A stretch of DNA of 21,544 bases. Origin: Chara braunii (lineage: Eukaryota > Streptophyta > Charophyceae > Charales > Characeae). The translations under genes were made by a program, and so were the position numbers. Below the pieces are notes generated by a model that was not told where the DNA came from, searched no databases, and saw only the letters and a list, made by a program, of their open reading frames with translations. Location: the NCBI GenBank assembly GCA_003427395.1, contig BFEA01000035.1, forward strand, positions 2,402,335-2,423,878, given 5' to 3'. Each line of letters starts with the position of its first letter. Position 1 is the stretch's first letter. Below are positions 1-9,735 of this stretch, in pieces.

Positions 1-41
1 CCTCCCAGGTTTTCGCCCCTGCACCCCCCTCCTCATGACCC

Positions 42-1526
42 ATGGCATCTTGTCCCGCCACCTCCTCGACGTTAGTTTCCACGACACTTCCCTCATCACC
101 CCCCGCTCCTTCGCCCCCCCCCGCACCCCCCCGTACACCCAGGACACAAAATGCCGAGTTCCAACGCCAGCTCACCCTGACCCATGATCACATCCGCCAT
201 CTCCAAGGAGGTCAACACCTGCCTCCCCACCTCGCGGCACAACCTGTTGCCCCTTTCATCTATCGACAGCATCAGACACAGGCCGCTGCGATGCATTTCA
301 CGCTCCCACCACCAGCCACCACGATATGTCAGGGACCTTTGCCCCAACTTCCCGCTCTTTCTAGTGGTCCTGCTGATGCCACTACTTCTTCTGTCCTGTT
401 GTCACAATCGGTTCTTCCTCTCCCTACCCATTATTGGCCCCCGATGTATGATCCACAGTTTCGATGGGACCACCTCCCACAGTTTGACGGCAGGGCCTCT
501 GAGCTCCAAGGATGGATCACTACTGCTGAGAAGCAACTTCGCTACCATGGTGTTGCCACGGAACTGTGGCCCGTTGAGATGTCCTCTCGCTTTACAGGTC
601 GTGCAACCTCCACCTGGTGCGACTTCCTCGCCCTTCGCTCACAGCGTGGTGTACATGAGGGCATGTCTTATTATGAGTTTCGCGACTTCCTTCAACAGTA
701 CTTTTCTCGCTCTGCGCCAACCCTCGACCCAATTACCTGTGTGGCTGACATCAAATGTCTTGGTGGCGACAATGCTTTAGCGTCATACATCACGGCATTT
801 CACCGTGTACGTGCTCAGATTCCCGTCACAACCATATCAGAGGACACCATGATCCAGCGATTCCGCGCAGGCCTACCCCTGCCATTCCAGTTGCAGATGT
901 TGGCGTATACGATCCCCACTCTACCAGAGGCTTTCAACATTGCTCGGGCCATCCACCTCACTTATGCCCCACTCGTCGGCCCCTCGCCTCAGCCTGCCGC
1001 TGCCCATCCCGCTGCTATTGCAGCCCCTCGCCCCTCCCATCCTCGACAGTCTTCCACATACCGTTGTGGCCCTCGTAGAGGCTCTGGACGATCCCTCTCT
1101 CGTCGCTTGCATGCCTTGCTTCGTGATCCGTCGAGCGCTGATGACGGCACCGCCTCAGATGGTTCTTCGAGTGACCCAGACTACGGACCCGACCCTCAGT
1201 CCCCCGCAGAAAACGACGCCTCTTCCCAAGACGACCGACTCGTTCGGGCCCTTTCCGGCCTCCTCCGTCGTCAGCCCTCATCCTCCAGGACTCGCTCTAC
1301 TGTCCCTCAACTACCTCTCCTCGTGGGCTTTGTGTTCCCTCGCAGCCGCTTGACCGTCGCTGAGAGTGAGGACCTTCGTACGCGAGGCATATGCACCCGC
1401 TGCCGCCTCGCCGGCCATACCTCCTCTACGTGCCCATACGCAGACGCTCTCCAGAGTCACTTCGCACAGCAGGCTCGCCCTCAGGCTGTTCCCCTCGTCT
1501 CGACCTCCAGCGCAACACCCACCTAG
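42..1526 (+). CDS. gag: Gag polyprotein of chromovirus A
   Basis: This is an intact 494-codon frame starting at an ATG in good context (cccATGG). Residues 1-140 are low-complexity Ser/Pro/Thr/Ala-rich. Residues ~146-310 resemble the retrotransposon Gag core (starting FDGRASELQGW, with a conserved Trp/Phe pattern around WCDF and YYEFRDFL). A CCHC zinc knuckle lies near the C-terminus with Cys451, Cys454, His459 and Cys464 (CX2CX4HX4C), the nucleic-acid-binding motif of nucleocapsid. The expected role is assembly of virus-like particles around the element RNA. It is followed by pol in the -1 frame relative to gag. It is the only major ORF of element A without an internal break. Confidence 0.85.
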   Translation: MASCPATSSTLVSTTLPSSPPAPSPPPAPPRTPRTQNAEFQRQLTLTHDHIRHLQGGQHLPPHLAAQPVAPFIYRQHQTQAAAMHFTLPPPATTICQGPLPQLPALSSGPADATTSSVLLSQSVLPLPTHYWPPMYDPQFRWDHLPQFDGRASELQGWITTAEKQLRYHGVATELWPVEMSSRFTGRATSTWCDFLALRSQRGVHEGMSYYEFRDFLQQYFSRSAPTLDPITCVADIKCLGGDNALASYITAFHRVRAQIPVTTISEDTMIQRFRAGLPLPFQLQMLAYTIPTLPEAFNIARAIHLTYAPLVGPSPQPAAAHPAAIAAPRPSHPRQSSTYRCGPRRGSGRSLSRRLHALLRDPSSADDGTASDGSSSDPDYGPDPQSPAENDASSQDDRLVRALSGLLRRQPSSSRTRSTVPQLPLLVGFVFPRSRLTVAESEDLRTRGICTRCRLAGHTSSTCPYADALQSHFAQQARPQAVPLVSTSSATPT

Positions 1527-1660
1527 CCGCGATGTCCCATTCCCCTCACTCTCCTACGGTAGCAGGCATACCCGTTCACAACTCTACCTTTGCGCCGCTT
1601 GTTACTCTTCCCGATGACTCTGGTCCAACCTTATCTTAGGGTGACCCTATCGACAGTAGT

Positions 1661-3418
1661 ATGCCTTCTCCTTCCTCGCCTAGCGCCCCTCGTGACCTCC
1701 CTCCTCCACGTCCTCCTACCAGGCGTGCTCTTCGCACGGCCCGCTGCAGTGCTTCCCTTATTGCAGCCGAGGATATCATCGACTTCCTGGACCTTGAGTG
1801 TGTTAAGGTCCATCAGGAACGTCTCCGCCTTAAAGAGTGCACCCTGTCTGCGATGTCTCAGCGCCTACATAATCCCGATCGTACCTTACCGATTATTCTA
1901 GTGCGCCTCGGGTCCTCTACTAGAGTATATCGCGCACTATGGGACTCTGGCTCTACTGGCGACTTCATTCATCCTCGCGTAGTTAAGGAGGCATCTCTCT
2001 ACACGTCCCCCTACCCTTTCACTGTCACTGTCACGCTTGGCGACAATCAGGCCAAATCCTTTGTCGACTGTGTGGTGCCTGATCTCCTGTTTTCTTTCCC
2101 CTTGCGGATGCCCCACAACCTTCGCAAGGCCCCTCGGTTCCATGACCGGTGGACCTTCGACGTCATGGAAACCCTATACGATCTTGTTCTCGGCACTGCC
2201 TACTCCCATCAGTTCGCCCATGCCGGCCCCGATTGGACCCACAACGATCTCGTCCTCGACGCCAAGGATGGGAAGCAATACCGTATTCGGTTGTTGGGCA
2301 AATCGGGCTCTACCCCCCCCCCCCCCCCTGTTAATGCCACCNCCCCCCCTGTTAATGCCACCATTTGTACACCTACCCAGTTCCACCACTTCCTTCGTCA
2401 GCCTGATGTAGAACTTTATGTTGTCGACATCACGGATCTCCTTACTTGCGACTCAATGCATAAGGATGTTGAGTTGGTCGAGCTCGATCCACCACCTCCC
2501 GAGCCCCCCGACCCTCATGATTCCTCAACTTCCTTACCCTCCTCTACTCCTGCTAGCCCATCTCACTTCCTCGCTTCCCTTACCACGGATACACCCTCAC
2601 TCCCTACCTCCACACAGACTCCCTCCACCTCTGCTTCAGACGCCGTCGCTGCCAAGGAATTTGACACCCTTCTCTCTTCCTTGCCGTCTAGCGTTGGTGC
2701 CGTCCTTCGCGAGTATCGTGATGCTTTCCCACCATCCGTCTCCTACATCAGTATCCCTCCCATGCGCGATATCGAGCACCACATCCAGCTCGAGCCCAAC
2801 TATCGCATTAAGAATCGTGCCCCATATCACCTTTCGGTTCCCGAAGCCCAGGAACTCAAGCGCCAACTTGAGGAGCTGCTTGGTCAGGGCTTCATTAAAC
2901 CGAGTACTTCCCCATGGAGTGCCCCGGTCCTCTTCGATCACAAGAAGGACGACACCCTTCATCTCTGTATTGACTACCGCGGTCTCAACCGCTACACGGT
3001 CAAAAACCACTATCCCATGCCTCGCGTGGATGATCTGTTTGACTGCCTTACCGATCACCATTTCTTCACGAAGATCGATCTTCGTAGCGGATATCACCAA
3101 ATCCGCATAGCCGAGGAGGACCAGCCCAAGACCGCTTTTCGTTCTCGTTTTGGGCACTATGAGTTTATCGTCATGCCTTTCGGTCTCCGTAATGCCCCCA
3201 CCACTTTCCAGACGGCTATGAACACGATGTTCCAAGACCTCCTTGAGGACTCTGTTCTAGTCTATATTGATGACATCCTGATCTACAGTCGTACCTTAGA
3301 GGAGCATCTGATCCACCTTCACACTGTCCTGCAGCGACTACGTGACCACGGGTTCTATGCAAAGTTTCCAAATGCAGCTTTGCTCAACCCAAAGTCGGCT
3401 TCCTCGGGCATCAAGTAG
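1661..3418 (+). pseudogene. pol: Pol N-terminal part of element A: aspartic protease and reverse transcriptase (frameshifted)
   Basis: The frame runs 585 codons from ATG 1661. The aspartic protease signature DSGSTGDF starts at residue 95. A Pro/Ser/Thr-rich linker (~225-340) follows, and then the RT: a [10 protein letters not shown]-type entry near 365, [29 protein letters not shown], and the catalytic YIDD at 535-538. The true homology leaves this frame around base 3360, where one base appears to be missing. After that point the reading makes no sense until the stop at 3418, and the conserved FLGHQV-type sequence continues in the next frame from 3361. One N at 2342 lies in a C-rich duplication. 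Upstream, this frame is open back into gag except for a TAG at 1637-1639, so pol may originally have been made by -1 frameshifting. Confidence 0.85.
2313..2362 (+). repeat. Poly-C tract with 20-bp tandem duplication and an ambiguous base
   Basis: A run of 16 C (2313-2328) leads into two copies of the same 20-bp unit (2322-2341 and 2343-2362) separated by an N at 2342. It lies in the protease-RT linker, in frame with pol as a Pro-rich stretch. The N and the homopolymer make the exact length unreliable. Confidence 0.8.
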
Positions 3419-4126
3419 CCGAGCACGGCCTCCACATGGACGACTCGAAGATCCAGGCCATCGTCGATTGGCCTACCCCTACATCTCTCCCCGTCCTGCG
3501 TAGTTTTCTTGGTTTGACCAACTACTATGGTCCCTTTCTCAAAAACTACGCGCAGTATTCTTCCCAGCTTAACCCTCTGACCCGCGGACGTCTCCCTTTT
3601 CATTACACCCCGACTCATGACGATGCCTTCCGCTCTCTTAAGCGACTTGTCACGTCAGCTCCTATCTTACACTTACCCGACTACTCGCGTCCATTCATCG
3701 TCACCACCGATGCGTCCGACTTCGCTATTGGAGCTGTTCTCTCCCAAATCTACCCAACCCCTTCTACTTCTCCCGATTCCACAGAGTCCCGCCTCCCTCG
3801 CATCCCTCACTTCCCTCCTCCACCTCCAGCAACTGCGGCTCATCTTACACCCATCCCGCCCACCCCCTTATATTATTGACGTCGTTGATGATGGTACAGT
3901 CGAGTCTCGCGATGGAGAGTGTTCGGTTGCTTATCTATGTCGACAGCTACTTCCCGCTGAGCGTAACTATACTGCCGACGAGCGCGAGGTCCTTGCGTTG
4001 GTCTACGCTGTTAAGAAGTGGCGTCATCACTTGCACGGTCACACTTTTACCGTTTTGACGGACAACTTTGTCCTCGCCGCCTTCCAGACGAAGCCTAAGC
4101 TCACTTCTCGTCAGGCTCGTTGGTGA
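3361..4126 (+). pseudogene. pol: Pol middle part of element A: RT thumb/connection and RNase H (frameshifted, TGA stop)
   Basis: From 3361 the homologous frame is frame 1: GFLGHQV, then RSFLGLTNYYGPF (RT thumb region) and the RNase H start TTDASDFAIGAVLSQ with its first catalytic Asp (~3700-3750). The frame then returns to frame 2 before ~3890, giving SRQL-like CRQLLPAERNY, the catalytic-Glu region ADEREVLALVYA, KKWRHHL and the Asp of VLTDN. Between the two RNase H halves lie about 55 codons of Ser/Pro-rich sequence where related elements usually have only a short loop. The TGA at 4124-4126 follows QARW in an otherwise conserved stretch. Confidence 0.8.
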
Positions 4127-4681
4127 CGTGACCTCTCCGAGTTCGATTTCACCATCAAGCAGATTTCCGGCGAAAGCAATCGCGTAGCAGATGCCTTATC
4201 CCGCCGGCCCGACCTTCAGTGCGAGGATCGTCAGCTGTCTGCTATTTCAGCTCCCACCATCCACCCCGCCTTTCTGGATGAGTACCGCCGCGCATACACC
4301 CAGTGCCCTGAGTTTCAGTCCATCTACGCTGACCTACAGGCTGACAAGTCCGTCCCTAACTTCAAGCTCGATCCCTCTGAACTCCTATACTGGCTTGGTC
4401 GCCAAGGTACCCGTACTCCTCACTTATGTGTGCCCTCTACTGGCCAGCTCCGTGTTCGGGCCGTCGCTGAGTGTCACGACCAGCGCGCCGCCGGTCATCT
4501 CCGTGTCTTCAAGACACTTGACCGCCTTTACCGCCATTACTAATAGGAGCACCGTCGTCACTTCACTAAGGAGTACGTCCGCACCTGCAGGATCTGCCAG
4601 GAGGCCAACATTCCCAACCACCCCCCCTACGGTCTTCTTCAGCCCTTACCCATTCCCACTCAGCGTCGGACTTCTGTCTCC
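4127..4681 (+). pseudogene. pol: RNase H end and integrase zinc-binding domain of element A (two stops)
   Basis: The frame is the same as the downstream integrase ORF. It opens with DLSEFDFTIKQISGESNRVADALSRR-type sequence, the classic end of Ty3/gypsy RNase H. A linker follows, then the integrase HHCC zinc finger: the two His in ECHDQRAAGHL (about 4470-4500) and the Cys pair in TCRICQ (about 4585-4600). The tandem stops TAA-TAG at 4541-4546 fall between the His pair and the Cys pair. Both could come from Gln and Trp codons by single C-to-T or G-to-A changes. Confidence 0.8.
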
Positions 4682-5995
4682 ATGGACTTCATCGGTCCTC
4701 TTCGTCCCCCTACCCTACGAGGCCACGACGTCATCTTCGTCGTTGTTTGTCGGTTGACTAAGCATGCTCACTTCCTCCCTTGCAAGTATGCTAGTTCAGC
4801 CAAAGACATGGCCTCCCTATACTTCAACCGTATTGCCATCCATCACGGTCTTCCCACTAGCATCGTCTCTGATCGTGATCTCCACTTTACTTTTCATTTC
4901 TGGCGTGGACTCCATGAGATCTATGGCTCCGAGCTCCACCTCTCCTCCTCCTATCACCCCCAGTCAGATGGACAGACCGAGGTCACCAACAAAAATCTTG
5001 GGAGTATCCTCAAGAAGTTTGTTGAGAATGACGCTGATTGGGGTCTGCATCTTGCTCATGCAGAGATTGCTTATAACCATGCTATTTCNCCTGCCACTGG
5101 CATGTCTCCCTACTACTGTGACTTGGGATACCATCCTCGTGTCCCATCTGACCTTCTCCGTCCATCTCAGATCCATCCCGACACCAAATGCCCTGCCCTC
5201 AATGATTGGGTAAAGGAGATGGATGCGCTTCTTAGCAAGGCTCGCGAGAGCATTGCTGATTCCCAGACTCACATGGCCACTCGCGCTAACCGCTCTCGCA
5301 TCGATCATCCCTTCAAAGTTGGCGACGAGGTTCTTGTCGACGCGCTTCACTTCCAGCCCGAAGCTGACACGCTTCGAAAATTCTGGCGTCGATATATTGG
5401 ACCATGTACCATTCTTGCACCCGCCGGACCCAATCATGACTGCCCGGTGAGCTTCAAATTGAAGCTCCCCGATTCCATGTACCGCGCTAACTTACATGAC
5501 GTGTTCCATGTATCTCTTTTGCGCCCCTTCAGACGGTCTCCTCCCGAGTTCCACGGTCGACCTTGCCCTCGCCCCTCTCCCATCATCATTGAGGGTCAGG
5601 AGGAGTTTGTCGTCTATGATATTGCGTCCCGGCGTATGACTGATGGCGAGCCTCCCCGCCTCGAGTATCTCGTTCGATGGAAGGGTTATCCTGACGAGGA
5701 GTCTACTTGGGAGCCTCTTGAGCACCTGAAGCATGCTATGACTTTCGTGCGTGCTTACGATCATGCTCATCCTTTCCCTTCATCATCCTCCCCCCCTACT
5801 TCTCGTCCTTCTACTATTGACCCATCTACCTCTGCGATCACTAACGTTCCCCCTCCTCCATCGATGGGTCCTCCTGCTCCACCGGTACCCGCCTCAGGTC
5901 CTCCTTCCCCTGTGGATCTGGTTCCGCCTGTTGTTGTAGTTAATTCCTCTCGCCCTCAGCGTACCCATCGACTTCCTTCTCGTTATCTTGACTGA
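4682..5995 (+). CDS. pol: Integrase catalytic core, GPY/F module and chromodomain of element A
   Basis: This 437-codon open frame continues pol; its ATG is an internal Met in MDFIGPL, not a natural start. The D,D35E triad is intact: Asp2 (MDFIGPL), Asp64 (VSDRD) and Glu100 (GQTEVTN), with 35 residues between the last two. A GPY/F-like module follows (RRYIGPCTIL, then HDVFHVSLLRPF). The chromodomain is at about residues 305-357, with YLVRWKGYPDEESTWEP carrying the expected aromatic residues. In chromoviruses this domain directs integration to chromatin marks such as H3K9 methylation. A Pro/Ser-rich tail ends in a basic RPQRTHRLPSRYLD stretch. One N at 5089 lies in a Ser codon. Confidence 0.88.
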   Translation: MDFIGPLRPPTLRGHDVIFVVVCRLTKHAHFLPCKYASSAKDMASLYFNRIAIHHGLPTSIVSDRDLHFTFHFWRGLHEIYGSELHLSSSYHPQSDGQTEVTNKNLGSILKKFVENDADWGLHLAHAEIAYNHAIXPATGMSPYYCDLGYHPRVPSDLLRPSQIHPDTKCPALNDWVKEMDALLSKARESIADSQTHMATRANRSRIDHPFKVGDEVLVDALHFQPEADTLRKFWRRYIGPCTILAPAGPNHDCPVSFKLKLPDSMYRANLHDVFHVSLLRPFRRSPPEFHGRPCPRPSPIIIEGQEEFVVYDIASRRMTDGEPPRLEYLVRWKGYPDEESTWEPLEHLKHAMTFVRAYDHAHPFPSSSSPPTSRPSTIDPSTSAITNVPPPPSMGPPAPPVPASGPPSPVDLVPPVVVVNSSRPQRTHRLPSRYLD

Positions 5996-6064
5996 CCTAT
6001 ACCCCCCATACGCTCTCTATCTTTTACAATTCCTGGACACTTATGCAACAACCCCTGGTTTTAA

Positions 6065-6103
6065 CTTCTACATTCGGCTTCTACATTCGGCTTCTACATT
6101 CGA
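6065..6103 (+). repeat. Three 13-bp tandem repeats
   Basis: The unit cttctacattcgg occurs three times in a row (6065-6077, 6078-6090, 6091-6103). The third ends in a instead of g. It lies just downstream of the element A stop codon. Confidence 0.9.
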
Positions 6104-6828
6104 CTTTCGACCTCAGTGCTTCTCCTCAGTACCAGATTACCTGTCGCATTGTTCCGGACTTCTACTTGGTTCTTGCGGTACTCCTACTTCATCCAGACTA
6201 CTTCGGTTCGACTTCAGTCTGGAGACTCATCAGTTGGACTACTTCACTTTTTCGGACAGAGTTCCCATTATTCGCACCTATCCAGCACCCTTGAGCTTAC
6301 CCTTCAGTCGCATGATGACCCCTATTTTCCCTGTTTATGTGCGTGTGTTCGTCTGCCGCCCTTCTGCCTTACCCTATGCTGCGCGCCCTCCTCCGGAGTG
6401 CACATTTTTCTTCGCTCGCAGCCCTTGGCCATATGTCTATGTCGGCATAGCCCTCTCTCCTTCCAGACTGACCTTATGTGTGCTCCCTTGTGTGAGTGCC
6501 TTCTCCCTTTCAGCTGGCGGTACCCGTTTGATGGTTTCTGTTGAGCCCGGTGTCGTGTTGTTACTCTCCCTTTGAGCCTGATTACCCTTACCTACTTATG
6601 TGGGTGCCCCCCTTGGAGTTTACTCTGAGAGTTGTACTTGCCGCCTTCCCACCCATTCCTACCTCTGCCATGCGACTGAGTTCCCTTCTCTTTTGTTCAG
6701 GTATTGTGCATTGTGTACAGGGCACGTGAGACTGTGCCACATTCTTTTTCGACTTAGGACATTGGTTTAGTTATTCTTTGGCCTTTAGGGCCCTGGTGTT
6801 GATTTATATTCAGCCTCTTTGGTTCAGG

Positions 6829-6960
6829 AGACATTTTTCTCTTTCTTTGTCGACACAGGTCAGACATTTTCTCTTTCTTGACCGACATAGGTCAGACATT
6901 TTTCTCTTTCTTGGCCGACACATGTCAAACATTTTTCTGCTTTTTGGGTCGACTCAAACC
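6829..6960. repeat. Four ~33-bp tandem repeats
   Basis: Units of 33, 32, 33 and 34 bp start at 6829, 6862, 6894 and 6927. Each opens with a (g/a)acattt(t)tct core and closes with a gac-rich half such as cgacacaggtc. Unit 1 contains the 8-bp palindrome tgtcgaca. A partial fifth start (ggacatt) follows at 6961. It could be an LTR U3 enhancer array of element A or a 3' UTR repeat of the LINE to the right. On the - strand it reads as an imperfect 11-residue repeat, probably incidental. Confidence 0.85.
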
Positions 6961-7116
6961 GGACATTGTTGCATAGATTAGGCTTGAGGCTTAGTCTGCA
7001 TTGCATCTGTTTTCCTGCATGGAGCTTGCTCCGCATCGAGGATTGTTTCCTTTGCCGTTCCTTTTGGGTTTCTGCTATTTCAGCGGATAGCGTGTTTGAT
7101 GTATCGCTTAATCCAT

Positions 7117-7908
7117 TCACAGGTCCGAGGATCGTGTAGCGGTACCCCTACGGCCCGACAGTGAGACCGGTACCCTCATCCTTCCTTGTCCTTCCTCCCC
7201 ATCCTCCCCATCCTCACTACCATTCCAGTCCCCTGACCAGCTCACCTCCGCTACCCACCCCTCTCGATCTCCTCCTAGCCATTCCTTGGAGAACTGCTTT
7301 ATCCTTTCCACAATGTCTTTTGGCATGTGGAGGGAATCAAGGTTGAGTTTGACTGATTTCCATCTGTACTCAAGTTCCATTTGAATATGTTGTTTAAATT
7401 GTTCGATCCTCTCCTCTCCCTCGACTCGAACTTGGTCAAACACCAGAGCACAGCGTTGCCACCATAACACCCATAGGACCGTTCTTCTACCCAGGTGGAA
7501 CATGTTCCAGGCAAAAGAGTCCCCCTGGAGAGGCGGTTAGTGGCCTGTGAGGATGGCACGCCAATCCCATGACCATCGCTGTCCGGGGCCTATTTGCTGC
7601 CACACCCTATCCCACCATCTCCAGGTGAGGATTGCTGTCGGGCATTGCAAAAAAATGTGTTCTATTGTTTCTGCTCTCTTCTTTGCTGGGAAGCCCGACA
7701 AACAGCGATTACACCAAGGGAGGGCCCGACCCTGCTGTTCCAGGTGCGAGTGATCGATTAACCAATCGTTTGTTGGTAAGCAACGATGCAGTATCTGCCA
7801 TTGCAGGGGCGTAATTTTGGCAGGTCTGCACTTGGTGTCGCAGAACCATCGAATTGGCGTGAGGAGCTGTCTTTCCACATTAAGGTGCCTCTGCCATTTG
7901 TCAATCAC
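7117..7908 (-). pseudogene. LINE ORF2 C-terminus with zf-RVT zinc-binding domain
   Basis: This is one frame from 7908 to 7117 broken by a single TAA (+ strand 7537-7539). The first 123 codons hold ITPLQWQILHRCLPTNDWL followed by the zinc-binding cluster Cys66, Cys69, His84, Cys89 (CNRC...EHIFLQC), typical of the zf-RVT domain after plant LINE RTs. Beyond the stop the frame continues with WNMFHLGRRTVLWVLWWQR and a hydrophilic tail. No RNase H domain follows, unlike some plant LINEs. Confidence 0.82.
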
Positions 7909-8179
7909 AACCTCTTTCAGACACCGTTTGGTTCTGATCTTTCTGTAAGTAGCTCTTACTGAGAGATCTGTCAGTGCCTTAGAGTTTGACTGTGTTGAGT
8001 TATGTCGTGTATCTTGGTTGGAGTGGGTCTACGGGTAGGTCTTGCACGGCGATCTCGGGCATAAACGCCCGTCGATTCTCCCCTTCCCCTATGATCCTAA
8101 TTCTGTATAGGACCACTTTCGATGTCCATTGGAGAGGGTCCCGATTTCCAACTAATTGCCCCCCATGCTTTATGTTATG

Positions 8180-8812
8180 TCATTCGATCAACGCGTCTTC
8201 CGGTCGTACCAGGTGGACTAGACCGACTATGTTAGTCCACCCGTCCTTAGACACCCAGTCCTCCTCCTGCAGCCGTGGACCTTTGCGCAAAATGAGCCGC
8301 CATCCCACCGATAGGGCTTCCGTGATCTCCTCCAATGCTGATTCTGTATTATGACAGTATCTCAGCTTCTCCTTCATCTCCTCCGGGCCCTTCCAATCCT
8401 TATTCTCGGCGTCCCACAGATCTCTCACCCGGGTTACCCCATTCTTCACCCATCCTTTCCATTGGACGTCAGAATAGTAGAAAATCTGGCTTTGTCCGTT
8501 CGAGATCCAGCGGTTGCCAAAGAGGGGTTGTCTTGCCACCTCTTCCCACCTGGTTGGGGGTGGGAGTCTCCTCCAAATTTTTAACAGGCGAGGCCATAGA
8601 TCATCTCTCTGCCTCCCTTCGCCCCGGGGGCGTCGTGGCAATCTCCAATAGCGGTCATCTAACCATTGGAGAGGATGGACAGTGGAGGGGGTCTCGGGGG
8701 CAAGCCGGACAATCTGCTGCAGTGCCAGGGGCCTCCATACCAGCGGGTTTGCAAAGATCAACCTCACAATCCATTGTAAACTAAGGGTCTGGGATTGGGT
8801 CAGGGGGTCCAA
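8180..8812 (-). pseudogene. LINE ORF2 connector between RT and zinc-binding domain
   Basis: This 210-codon frame continues the GGLGI stretch immediately upstream, so its apparent start is internal. It contains LQWIVRLIFANPLVWRPLALQ and later GNRWISNGQSQIFYYSDVQWKGWV, a pattern typical of the region between the RT and zf-RVT domains of plant LINEs. No catalytic residues are expected here. The next domain downstream (zf-RVT) is in a different frame, so an indel lies near 8000-8180. Confidence 0.7.
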
Positions 8813-9227
8813 TATACCGAGCCCCCCTTTTGTCTTAGGCTGGGTAACCGAGTCCCATGCGACCCGACTGATGGCGTGAGGATTTTCGCTCCCCTTTCCA
8901 TAGGTAGGCTGCCACCCTCCTTTTTAAGGTTTTCAGGGCACCATCACTCAGCGGCCAAAGAACAGACTTGTCCCATAGGGATGCCAGAACTACGTTGTTT
9001 ATAACCAGCGCCCGTCCGAAGAGTGATGTGTTCTGGTGGTTCCATTGGGAGAGTTTAGCGAAGGCCGAGGTTGATATTCATTCATCGTTTCCTGGGGTCC
9101 TCCCTTCTGCTGACATCCTGACCCCTAAAACCTGTATTGGGGTCCCCTAGGACACCCACGTAACATGGTGTCTTTCTAGGGGGTGCCCCCCTTGGTGATG
9201 CAGCCACCATCCTAACGTTTTCTGCCC
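8813..9227 (-). pseudogene. LINE RT thumb/connection, heavily decayed stretch
   Basis: No single frame stays open, but short conserved islands are readable on the - strand. FGRALVINNVVLASLWDKSV and RVAAYLWKG lie around 9010-8900, and AWDSVTQPKTKGGLGILD lies around 8865-8810. These match the usual sequence after the FADD box in plant LINEs (GR..LI..VL, ..FLW.G, .W..V..PK..GGLG). The islands sit in different frames, so small indels separate them. Confidence 0.7.
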
Positions 9228-9717
9228 CTAGTTAGCAACCATGTTAGAGAGGGTGCAGAACCAGTCCATCAACCTTTGAATTTCCTCCATATTCTTCTGT
9301 GTGGCATCAAGCATGATTGTGAGGTCATCTGCGAACAAAGAGCAGACCGGAATCGCCTCCTCAGGGATGCCGGCTACCCGGATTCTTGCTAGATCTTTGC
9401 TCTGCCGGAGGTTGGCTGCCAATGCTTCCATTATGATGATGAAAAGGAAGGGGGCAATGGAGTCACTTTGTCTCACCGAGCGTTGCAGCTTTATTTATGG
9501 AGTCAGAGACCCATTTATCTGCACCCTCGTGGTTTCGTTCTGGTGTAAAATGTCCACCCACCTCCTAAAGTCCATTCCAAAATTTAGTATTTCTAGACAT
9601 CTGTCCAAAAACAGCCAGTCAACATGGTCGTAAGCTTTTTCAAAGTCAATGAAGATGAAAGCGACATTACTTTTGGATTGTTGTGCCAGGCTAATCATCT
9701 CATTGACCACGGGTTCA
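9228..9717 (-). pseudogene. LINE reverse transcriptase palm fragment
   Basis: Two pieces in the same frame (9710-9495 and 9476-9228) are separated by a TAA at 9494-9492 in the conserved segment before the SDSIAPFLF motif. The first has AFIFIDFEKAYDHVDW with the first catalytic Asp. The second has APFLFIIIMEALA and the catalytic FADD (about 9335-9324 read on the - strand). The fragment starts at VVNEMISLAQQ, within the motif that normally follows GFI..R.I in this RT family, so the fingers domain is absent here. After 9228 the frame decays. Confidence 0.88.
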
Positions 9718-9735
9718 GGATGTACTAATCAAGTG

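Larger units (their letters stand above)
1..7116 (+). mobile_element. Ty3/gypsy chromovirus A (5' end off-window, degraded)
   Basis: The domain order is Gag with a CCHC knuckle, aspartic protease, RT (YIDD), RNase H, integrase (D,D35E) and a C-terminal chromodomain, which is diagnostic of chromodomain Ty3/gypsy elements. The window opens in the leader just upstream of gag, so the 5' LTR and primer-binding site are not visible. The sense strand is strikingly pyrimidine-rich, unlike the rest of the window. The pol frame is broken by frameshifts near 3360 and 3750-3880 and by three stops (4124, 4541, 4544), so this copy is not autonomous. The right edge is uncertain: no clear polypurine tract or TG...CA LTR boundary was found, and 7116 is only where LINE coding sequence on the other strand begins. 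Confidence 0.88.
5996..7116 (+). other. Non-coding 3' region of element A, probably including its 3' LTR; boundaries unresolved
   Basis: After the pol stop there are about 1.1 kb of pyrimidine-rich sequence. The short ORFs here have no recognisable protein and look like composition artefacts. This is where the polypurine tract and 3' LTR should be, but I could not fix either end. Two tandem repeats lie inside it (6065-6103 and 6829-6960). The rightmost part could instead be the 3' UTR of the adjacent LINE on the - strand. Confidence 0.5.
7117..9723 (-). mobile_element. 3' half of a LINE (non-LTR retrotransposon), degraded
   Basis: Read on the - strand, this holds the RT palm (FIDFEKAYDHVDW, then FADD), the RT thumb/connection region (GRALVINNVV, then KGGLGI) and a C-terminal zf-RVT zinc-binding domain. 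The order is that of plant LINE ORF2. It begins abruptly at about 9723 inside the RT, with endonuclease and RT fingers missing, and ends at about 7117 without a clear poly-A tail. At least three reading frames are used and stops interrupt them. The missing 5' part corresponds to the LINE half at 15000-20249 on the opposite strand. Confidence 0.88.

Noticed and set aside
2636-3235. 199-codon open frame on the - strand
   Set aside because: It lies antisense to the conserved RT of element A; its length follows from the codon composition of the sense gene and it has no motif of its own.
5988-6575. 195-codon + strand frame after the element A pol
   Set aside because: Pyrimidine-rich sequence gives Ser/Leu/Pro/Phe-rich translations in all three frames; no domain, and it includes a 13-bp repeat not divisible by three.
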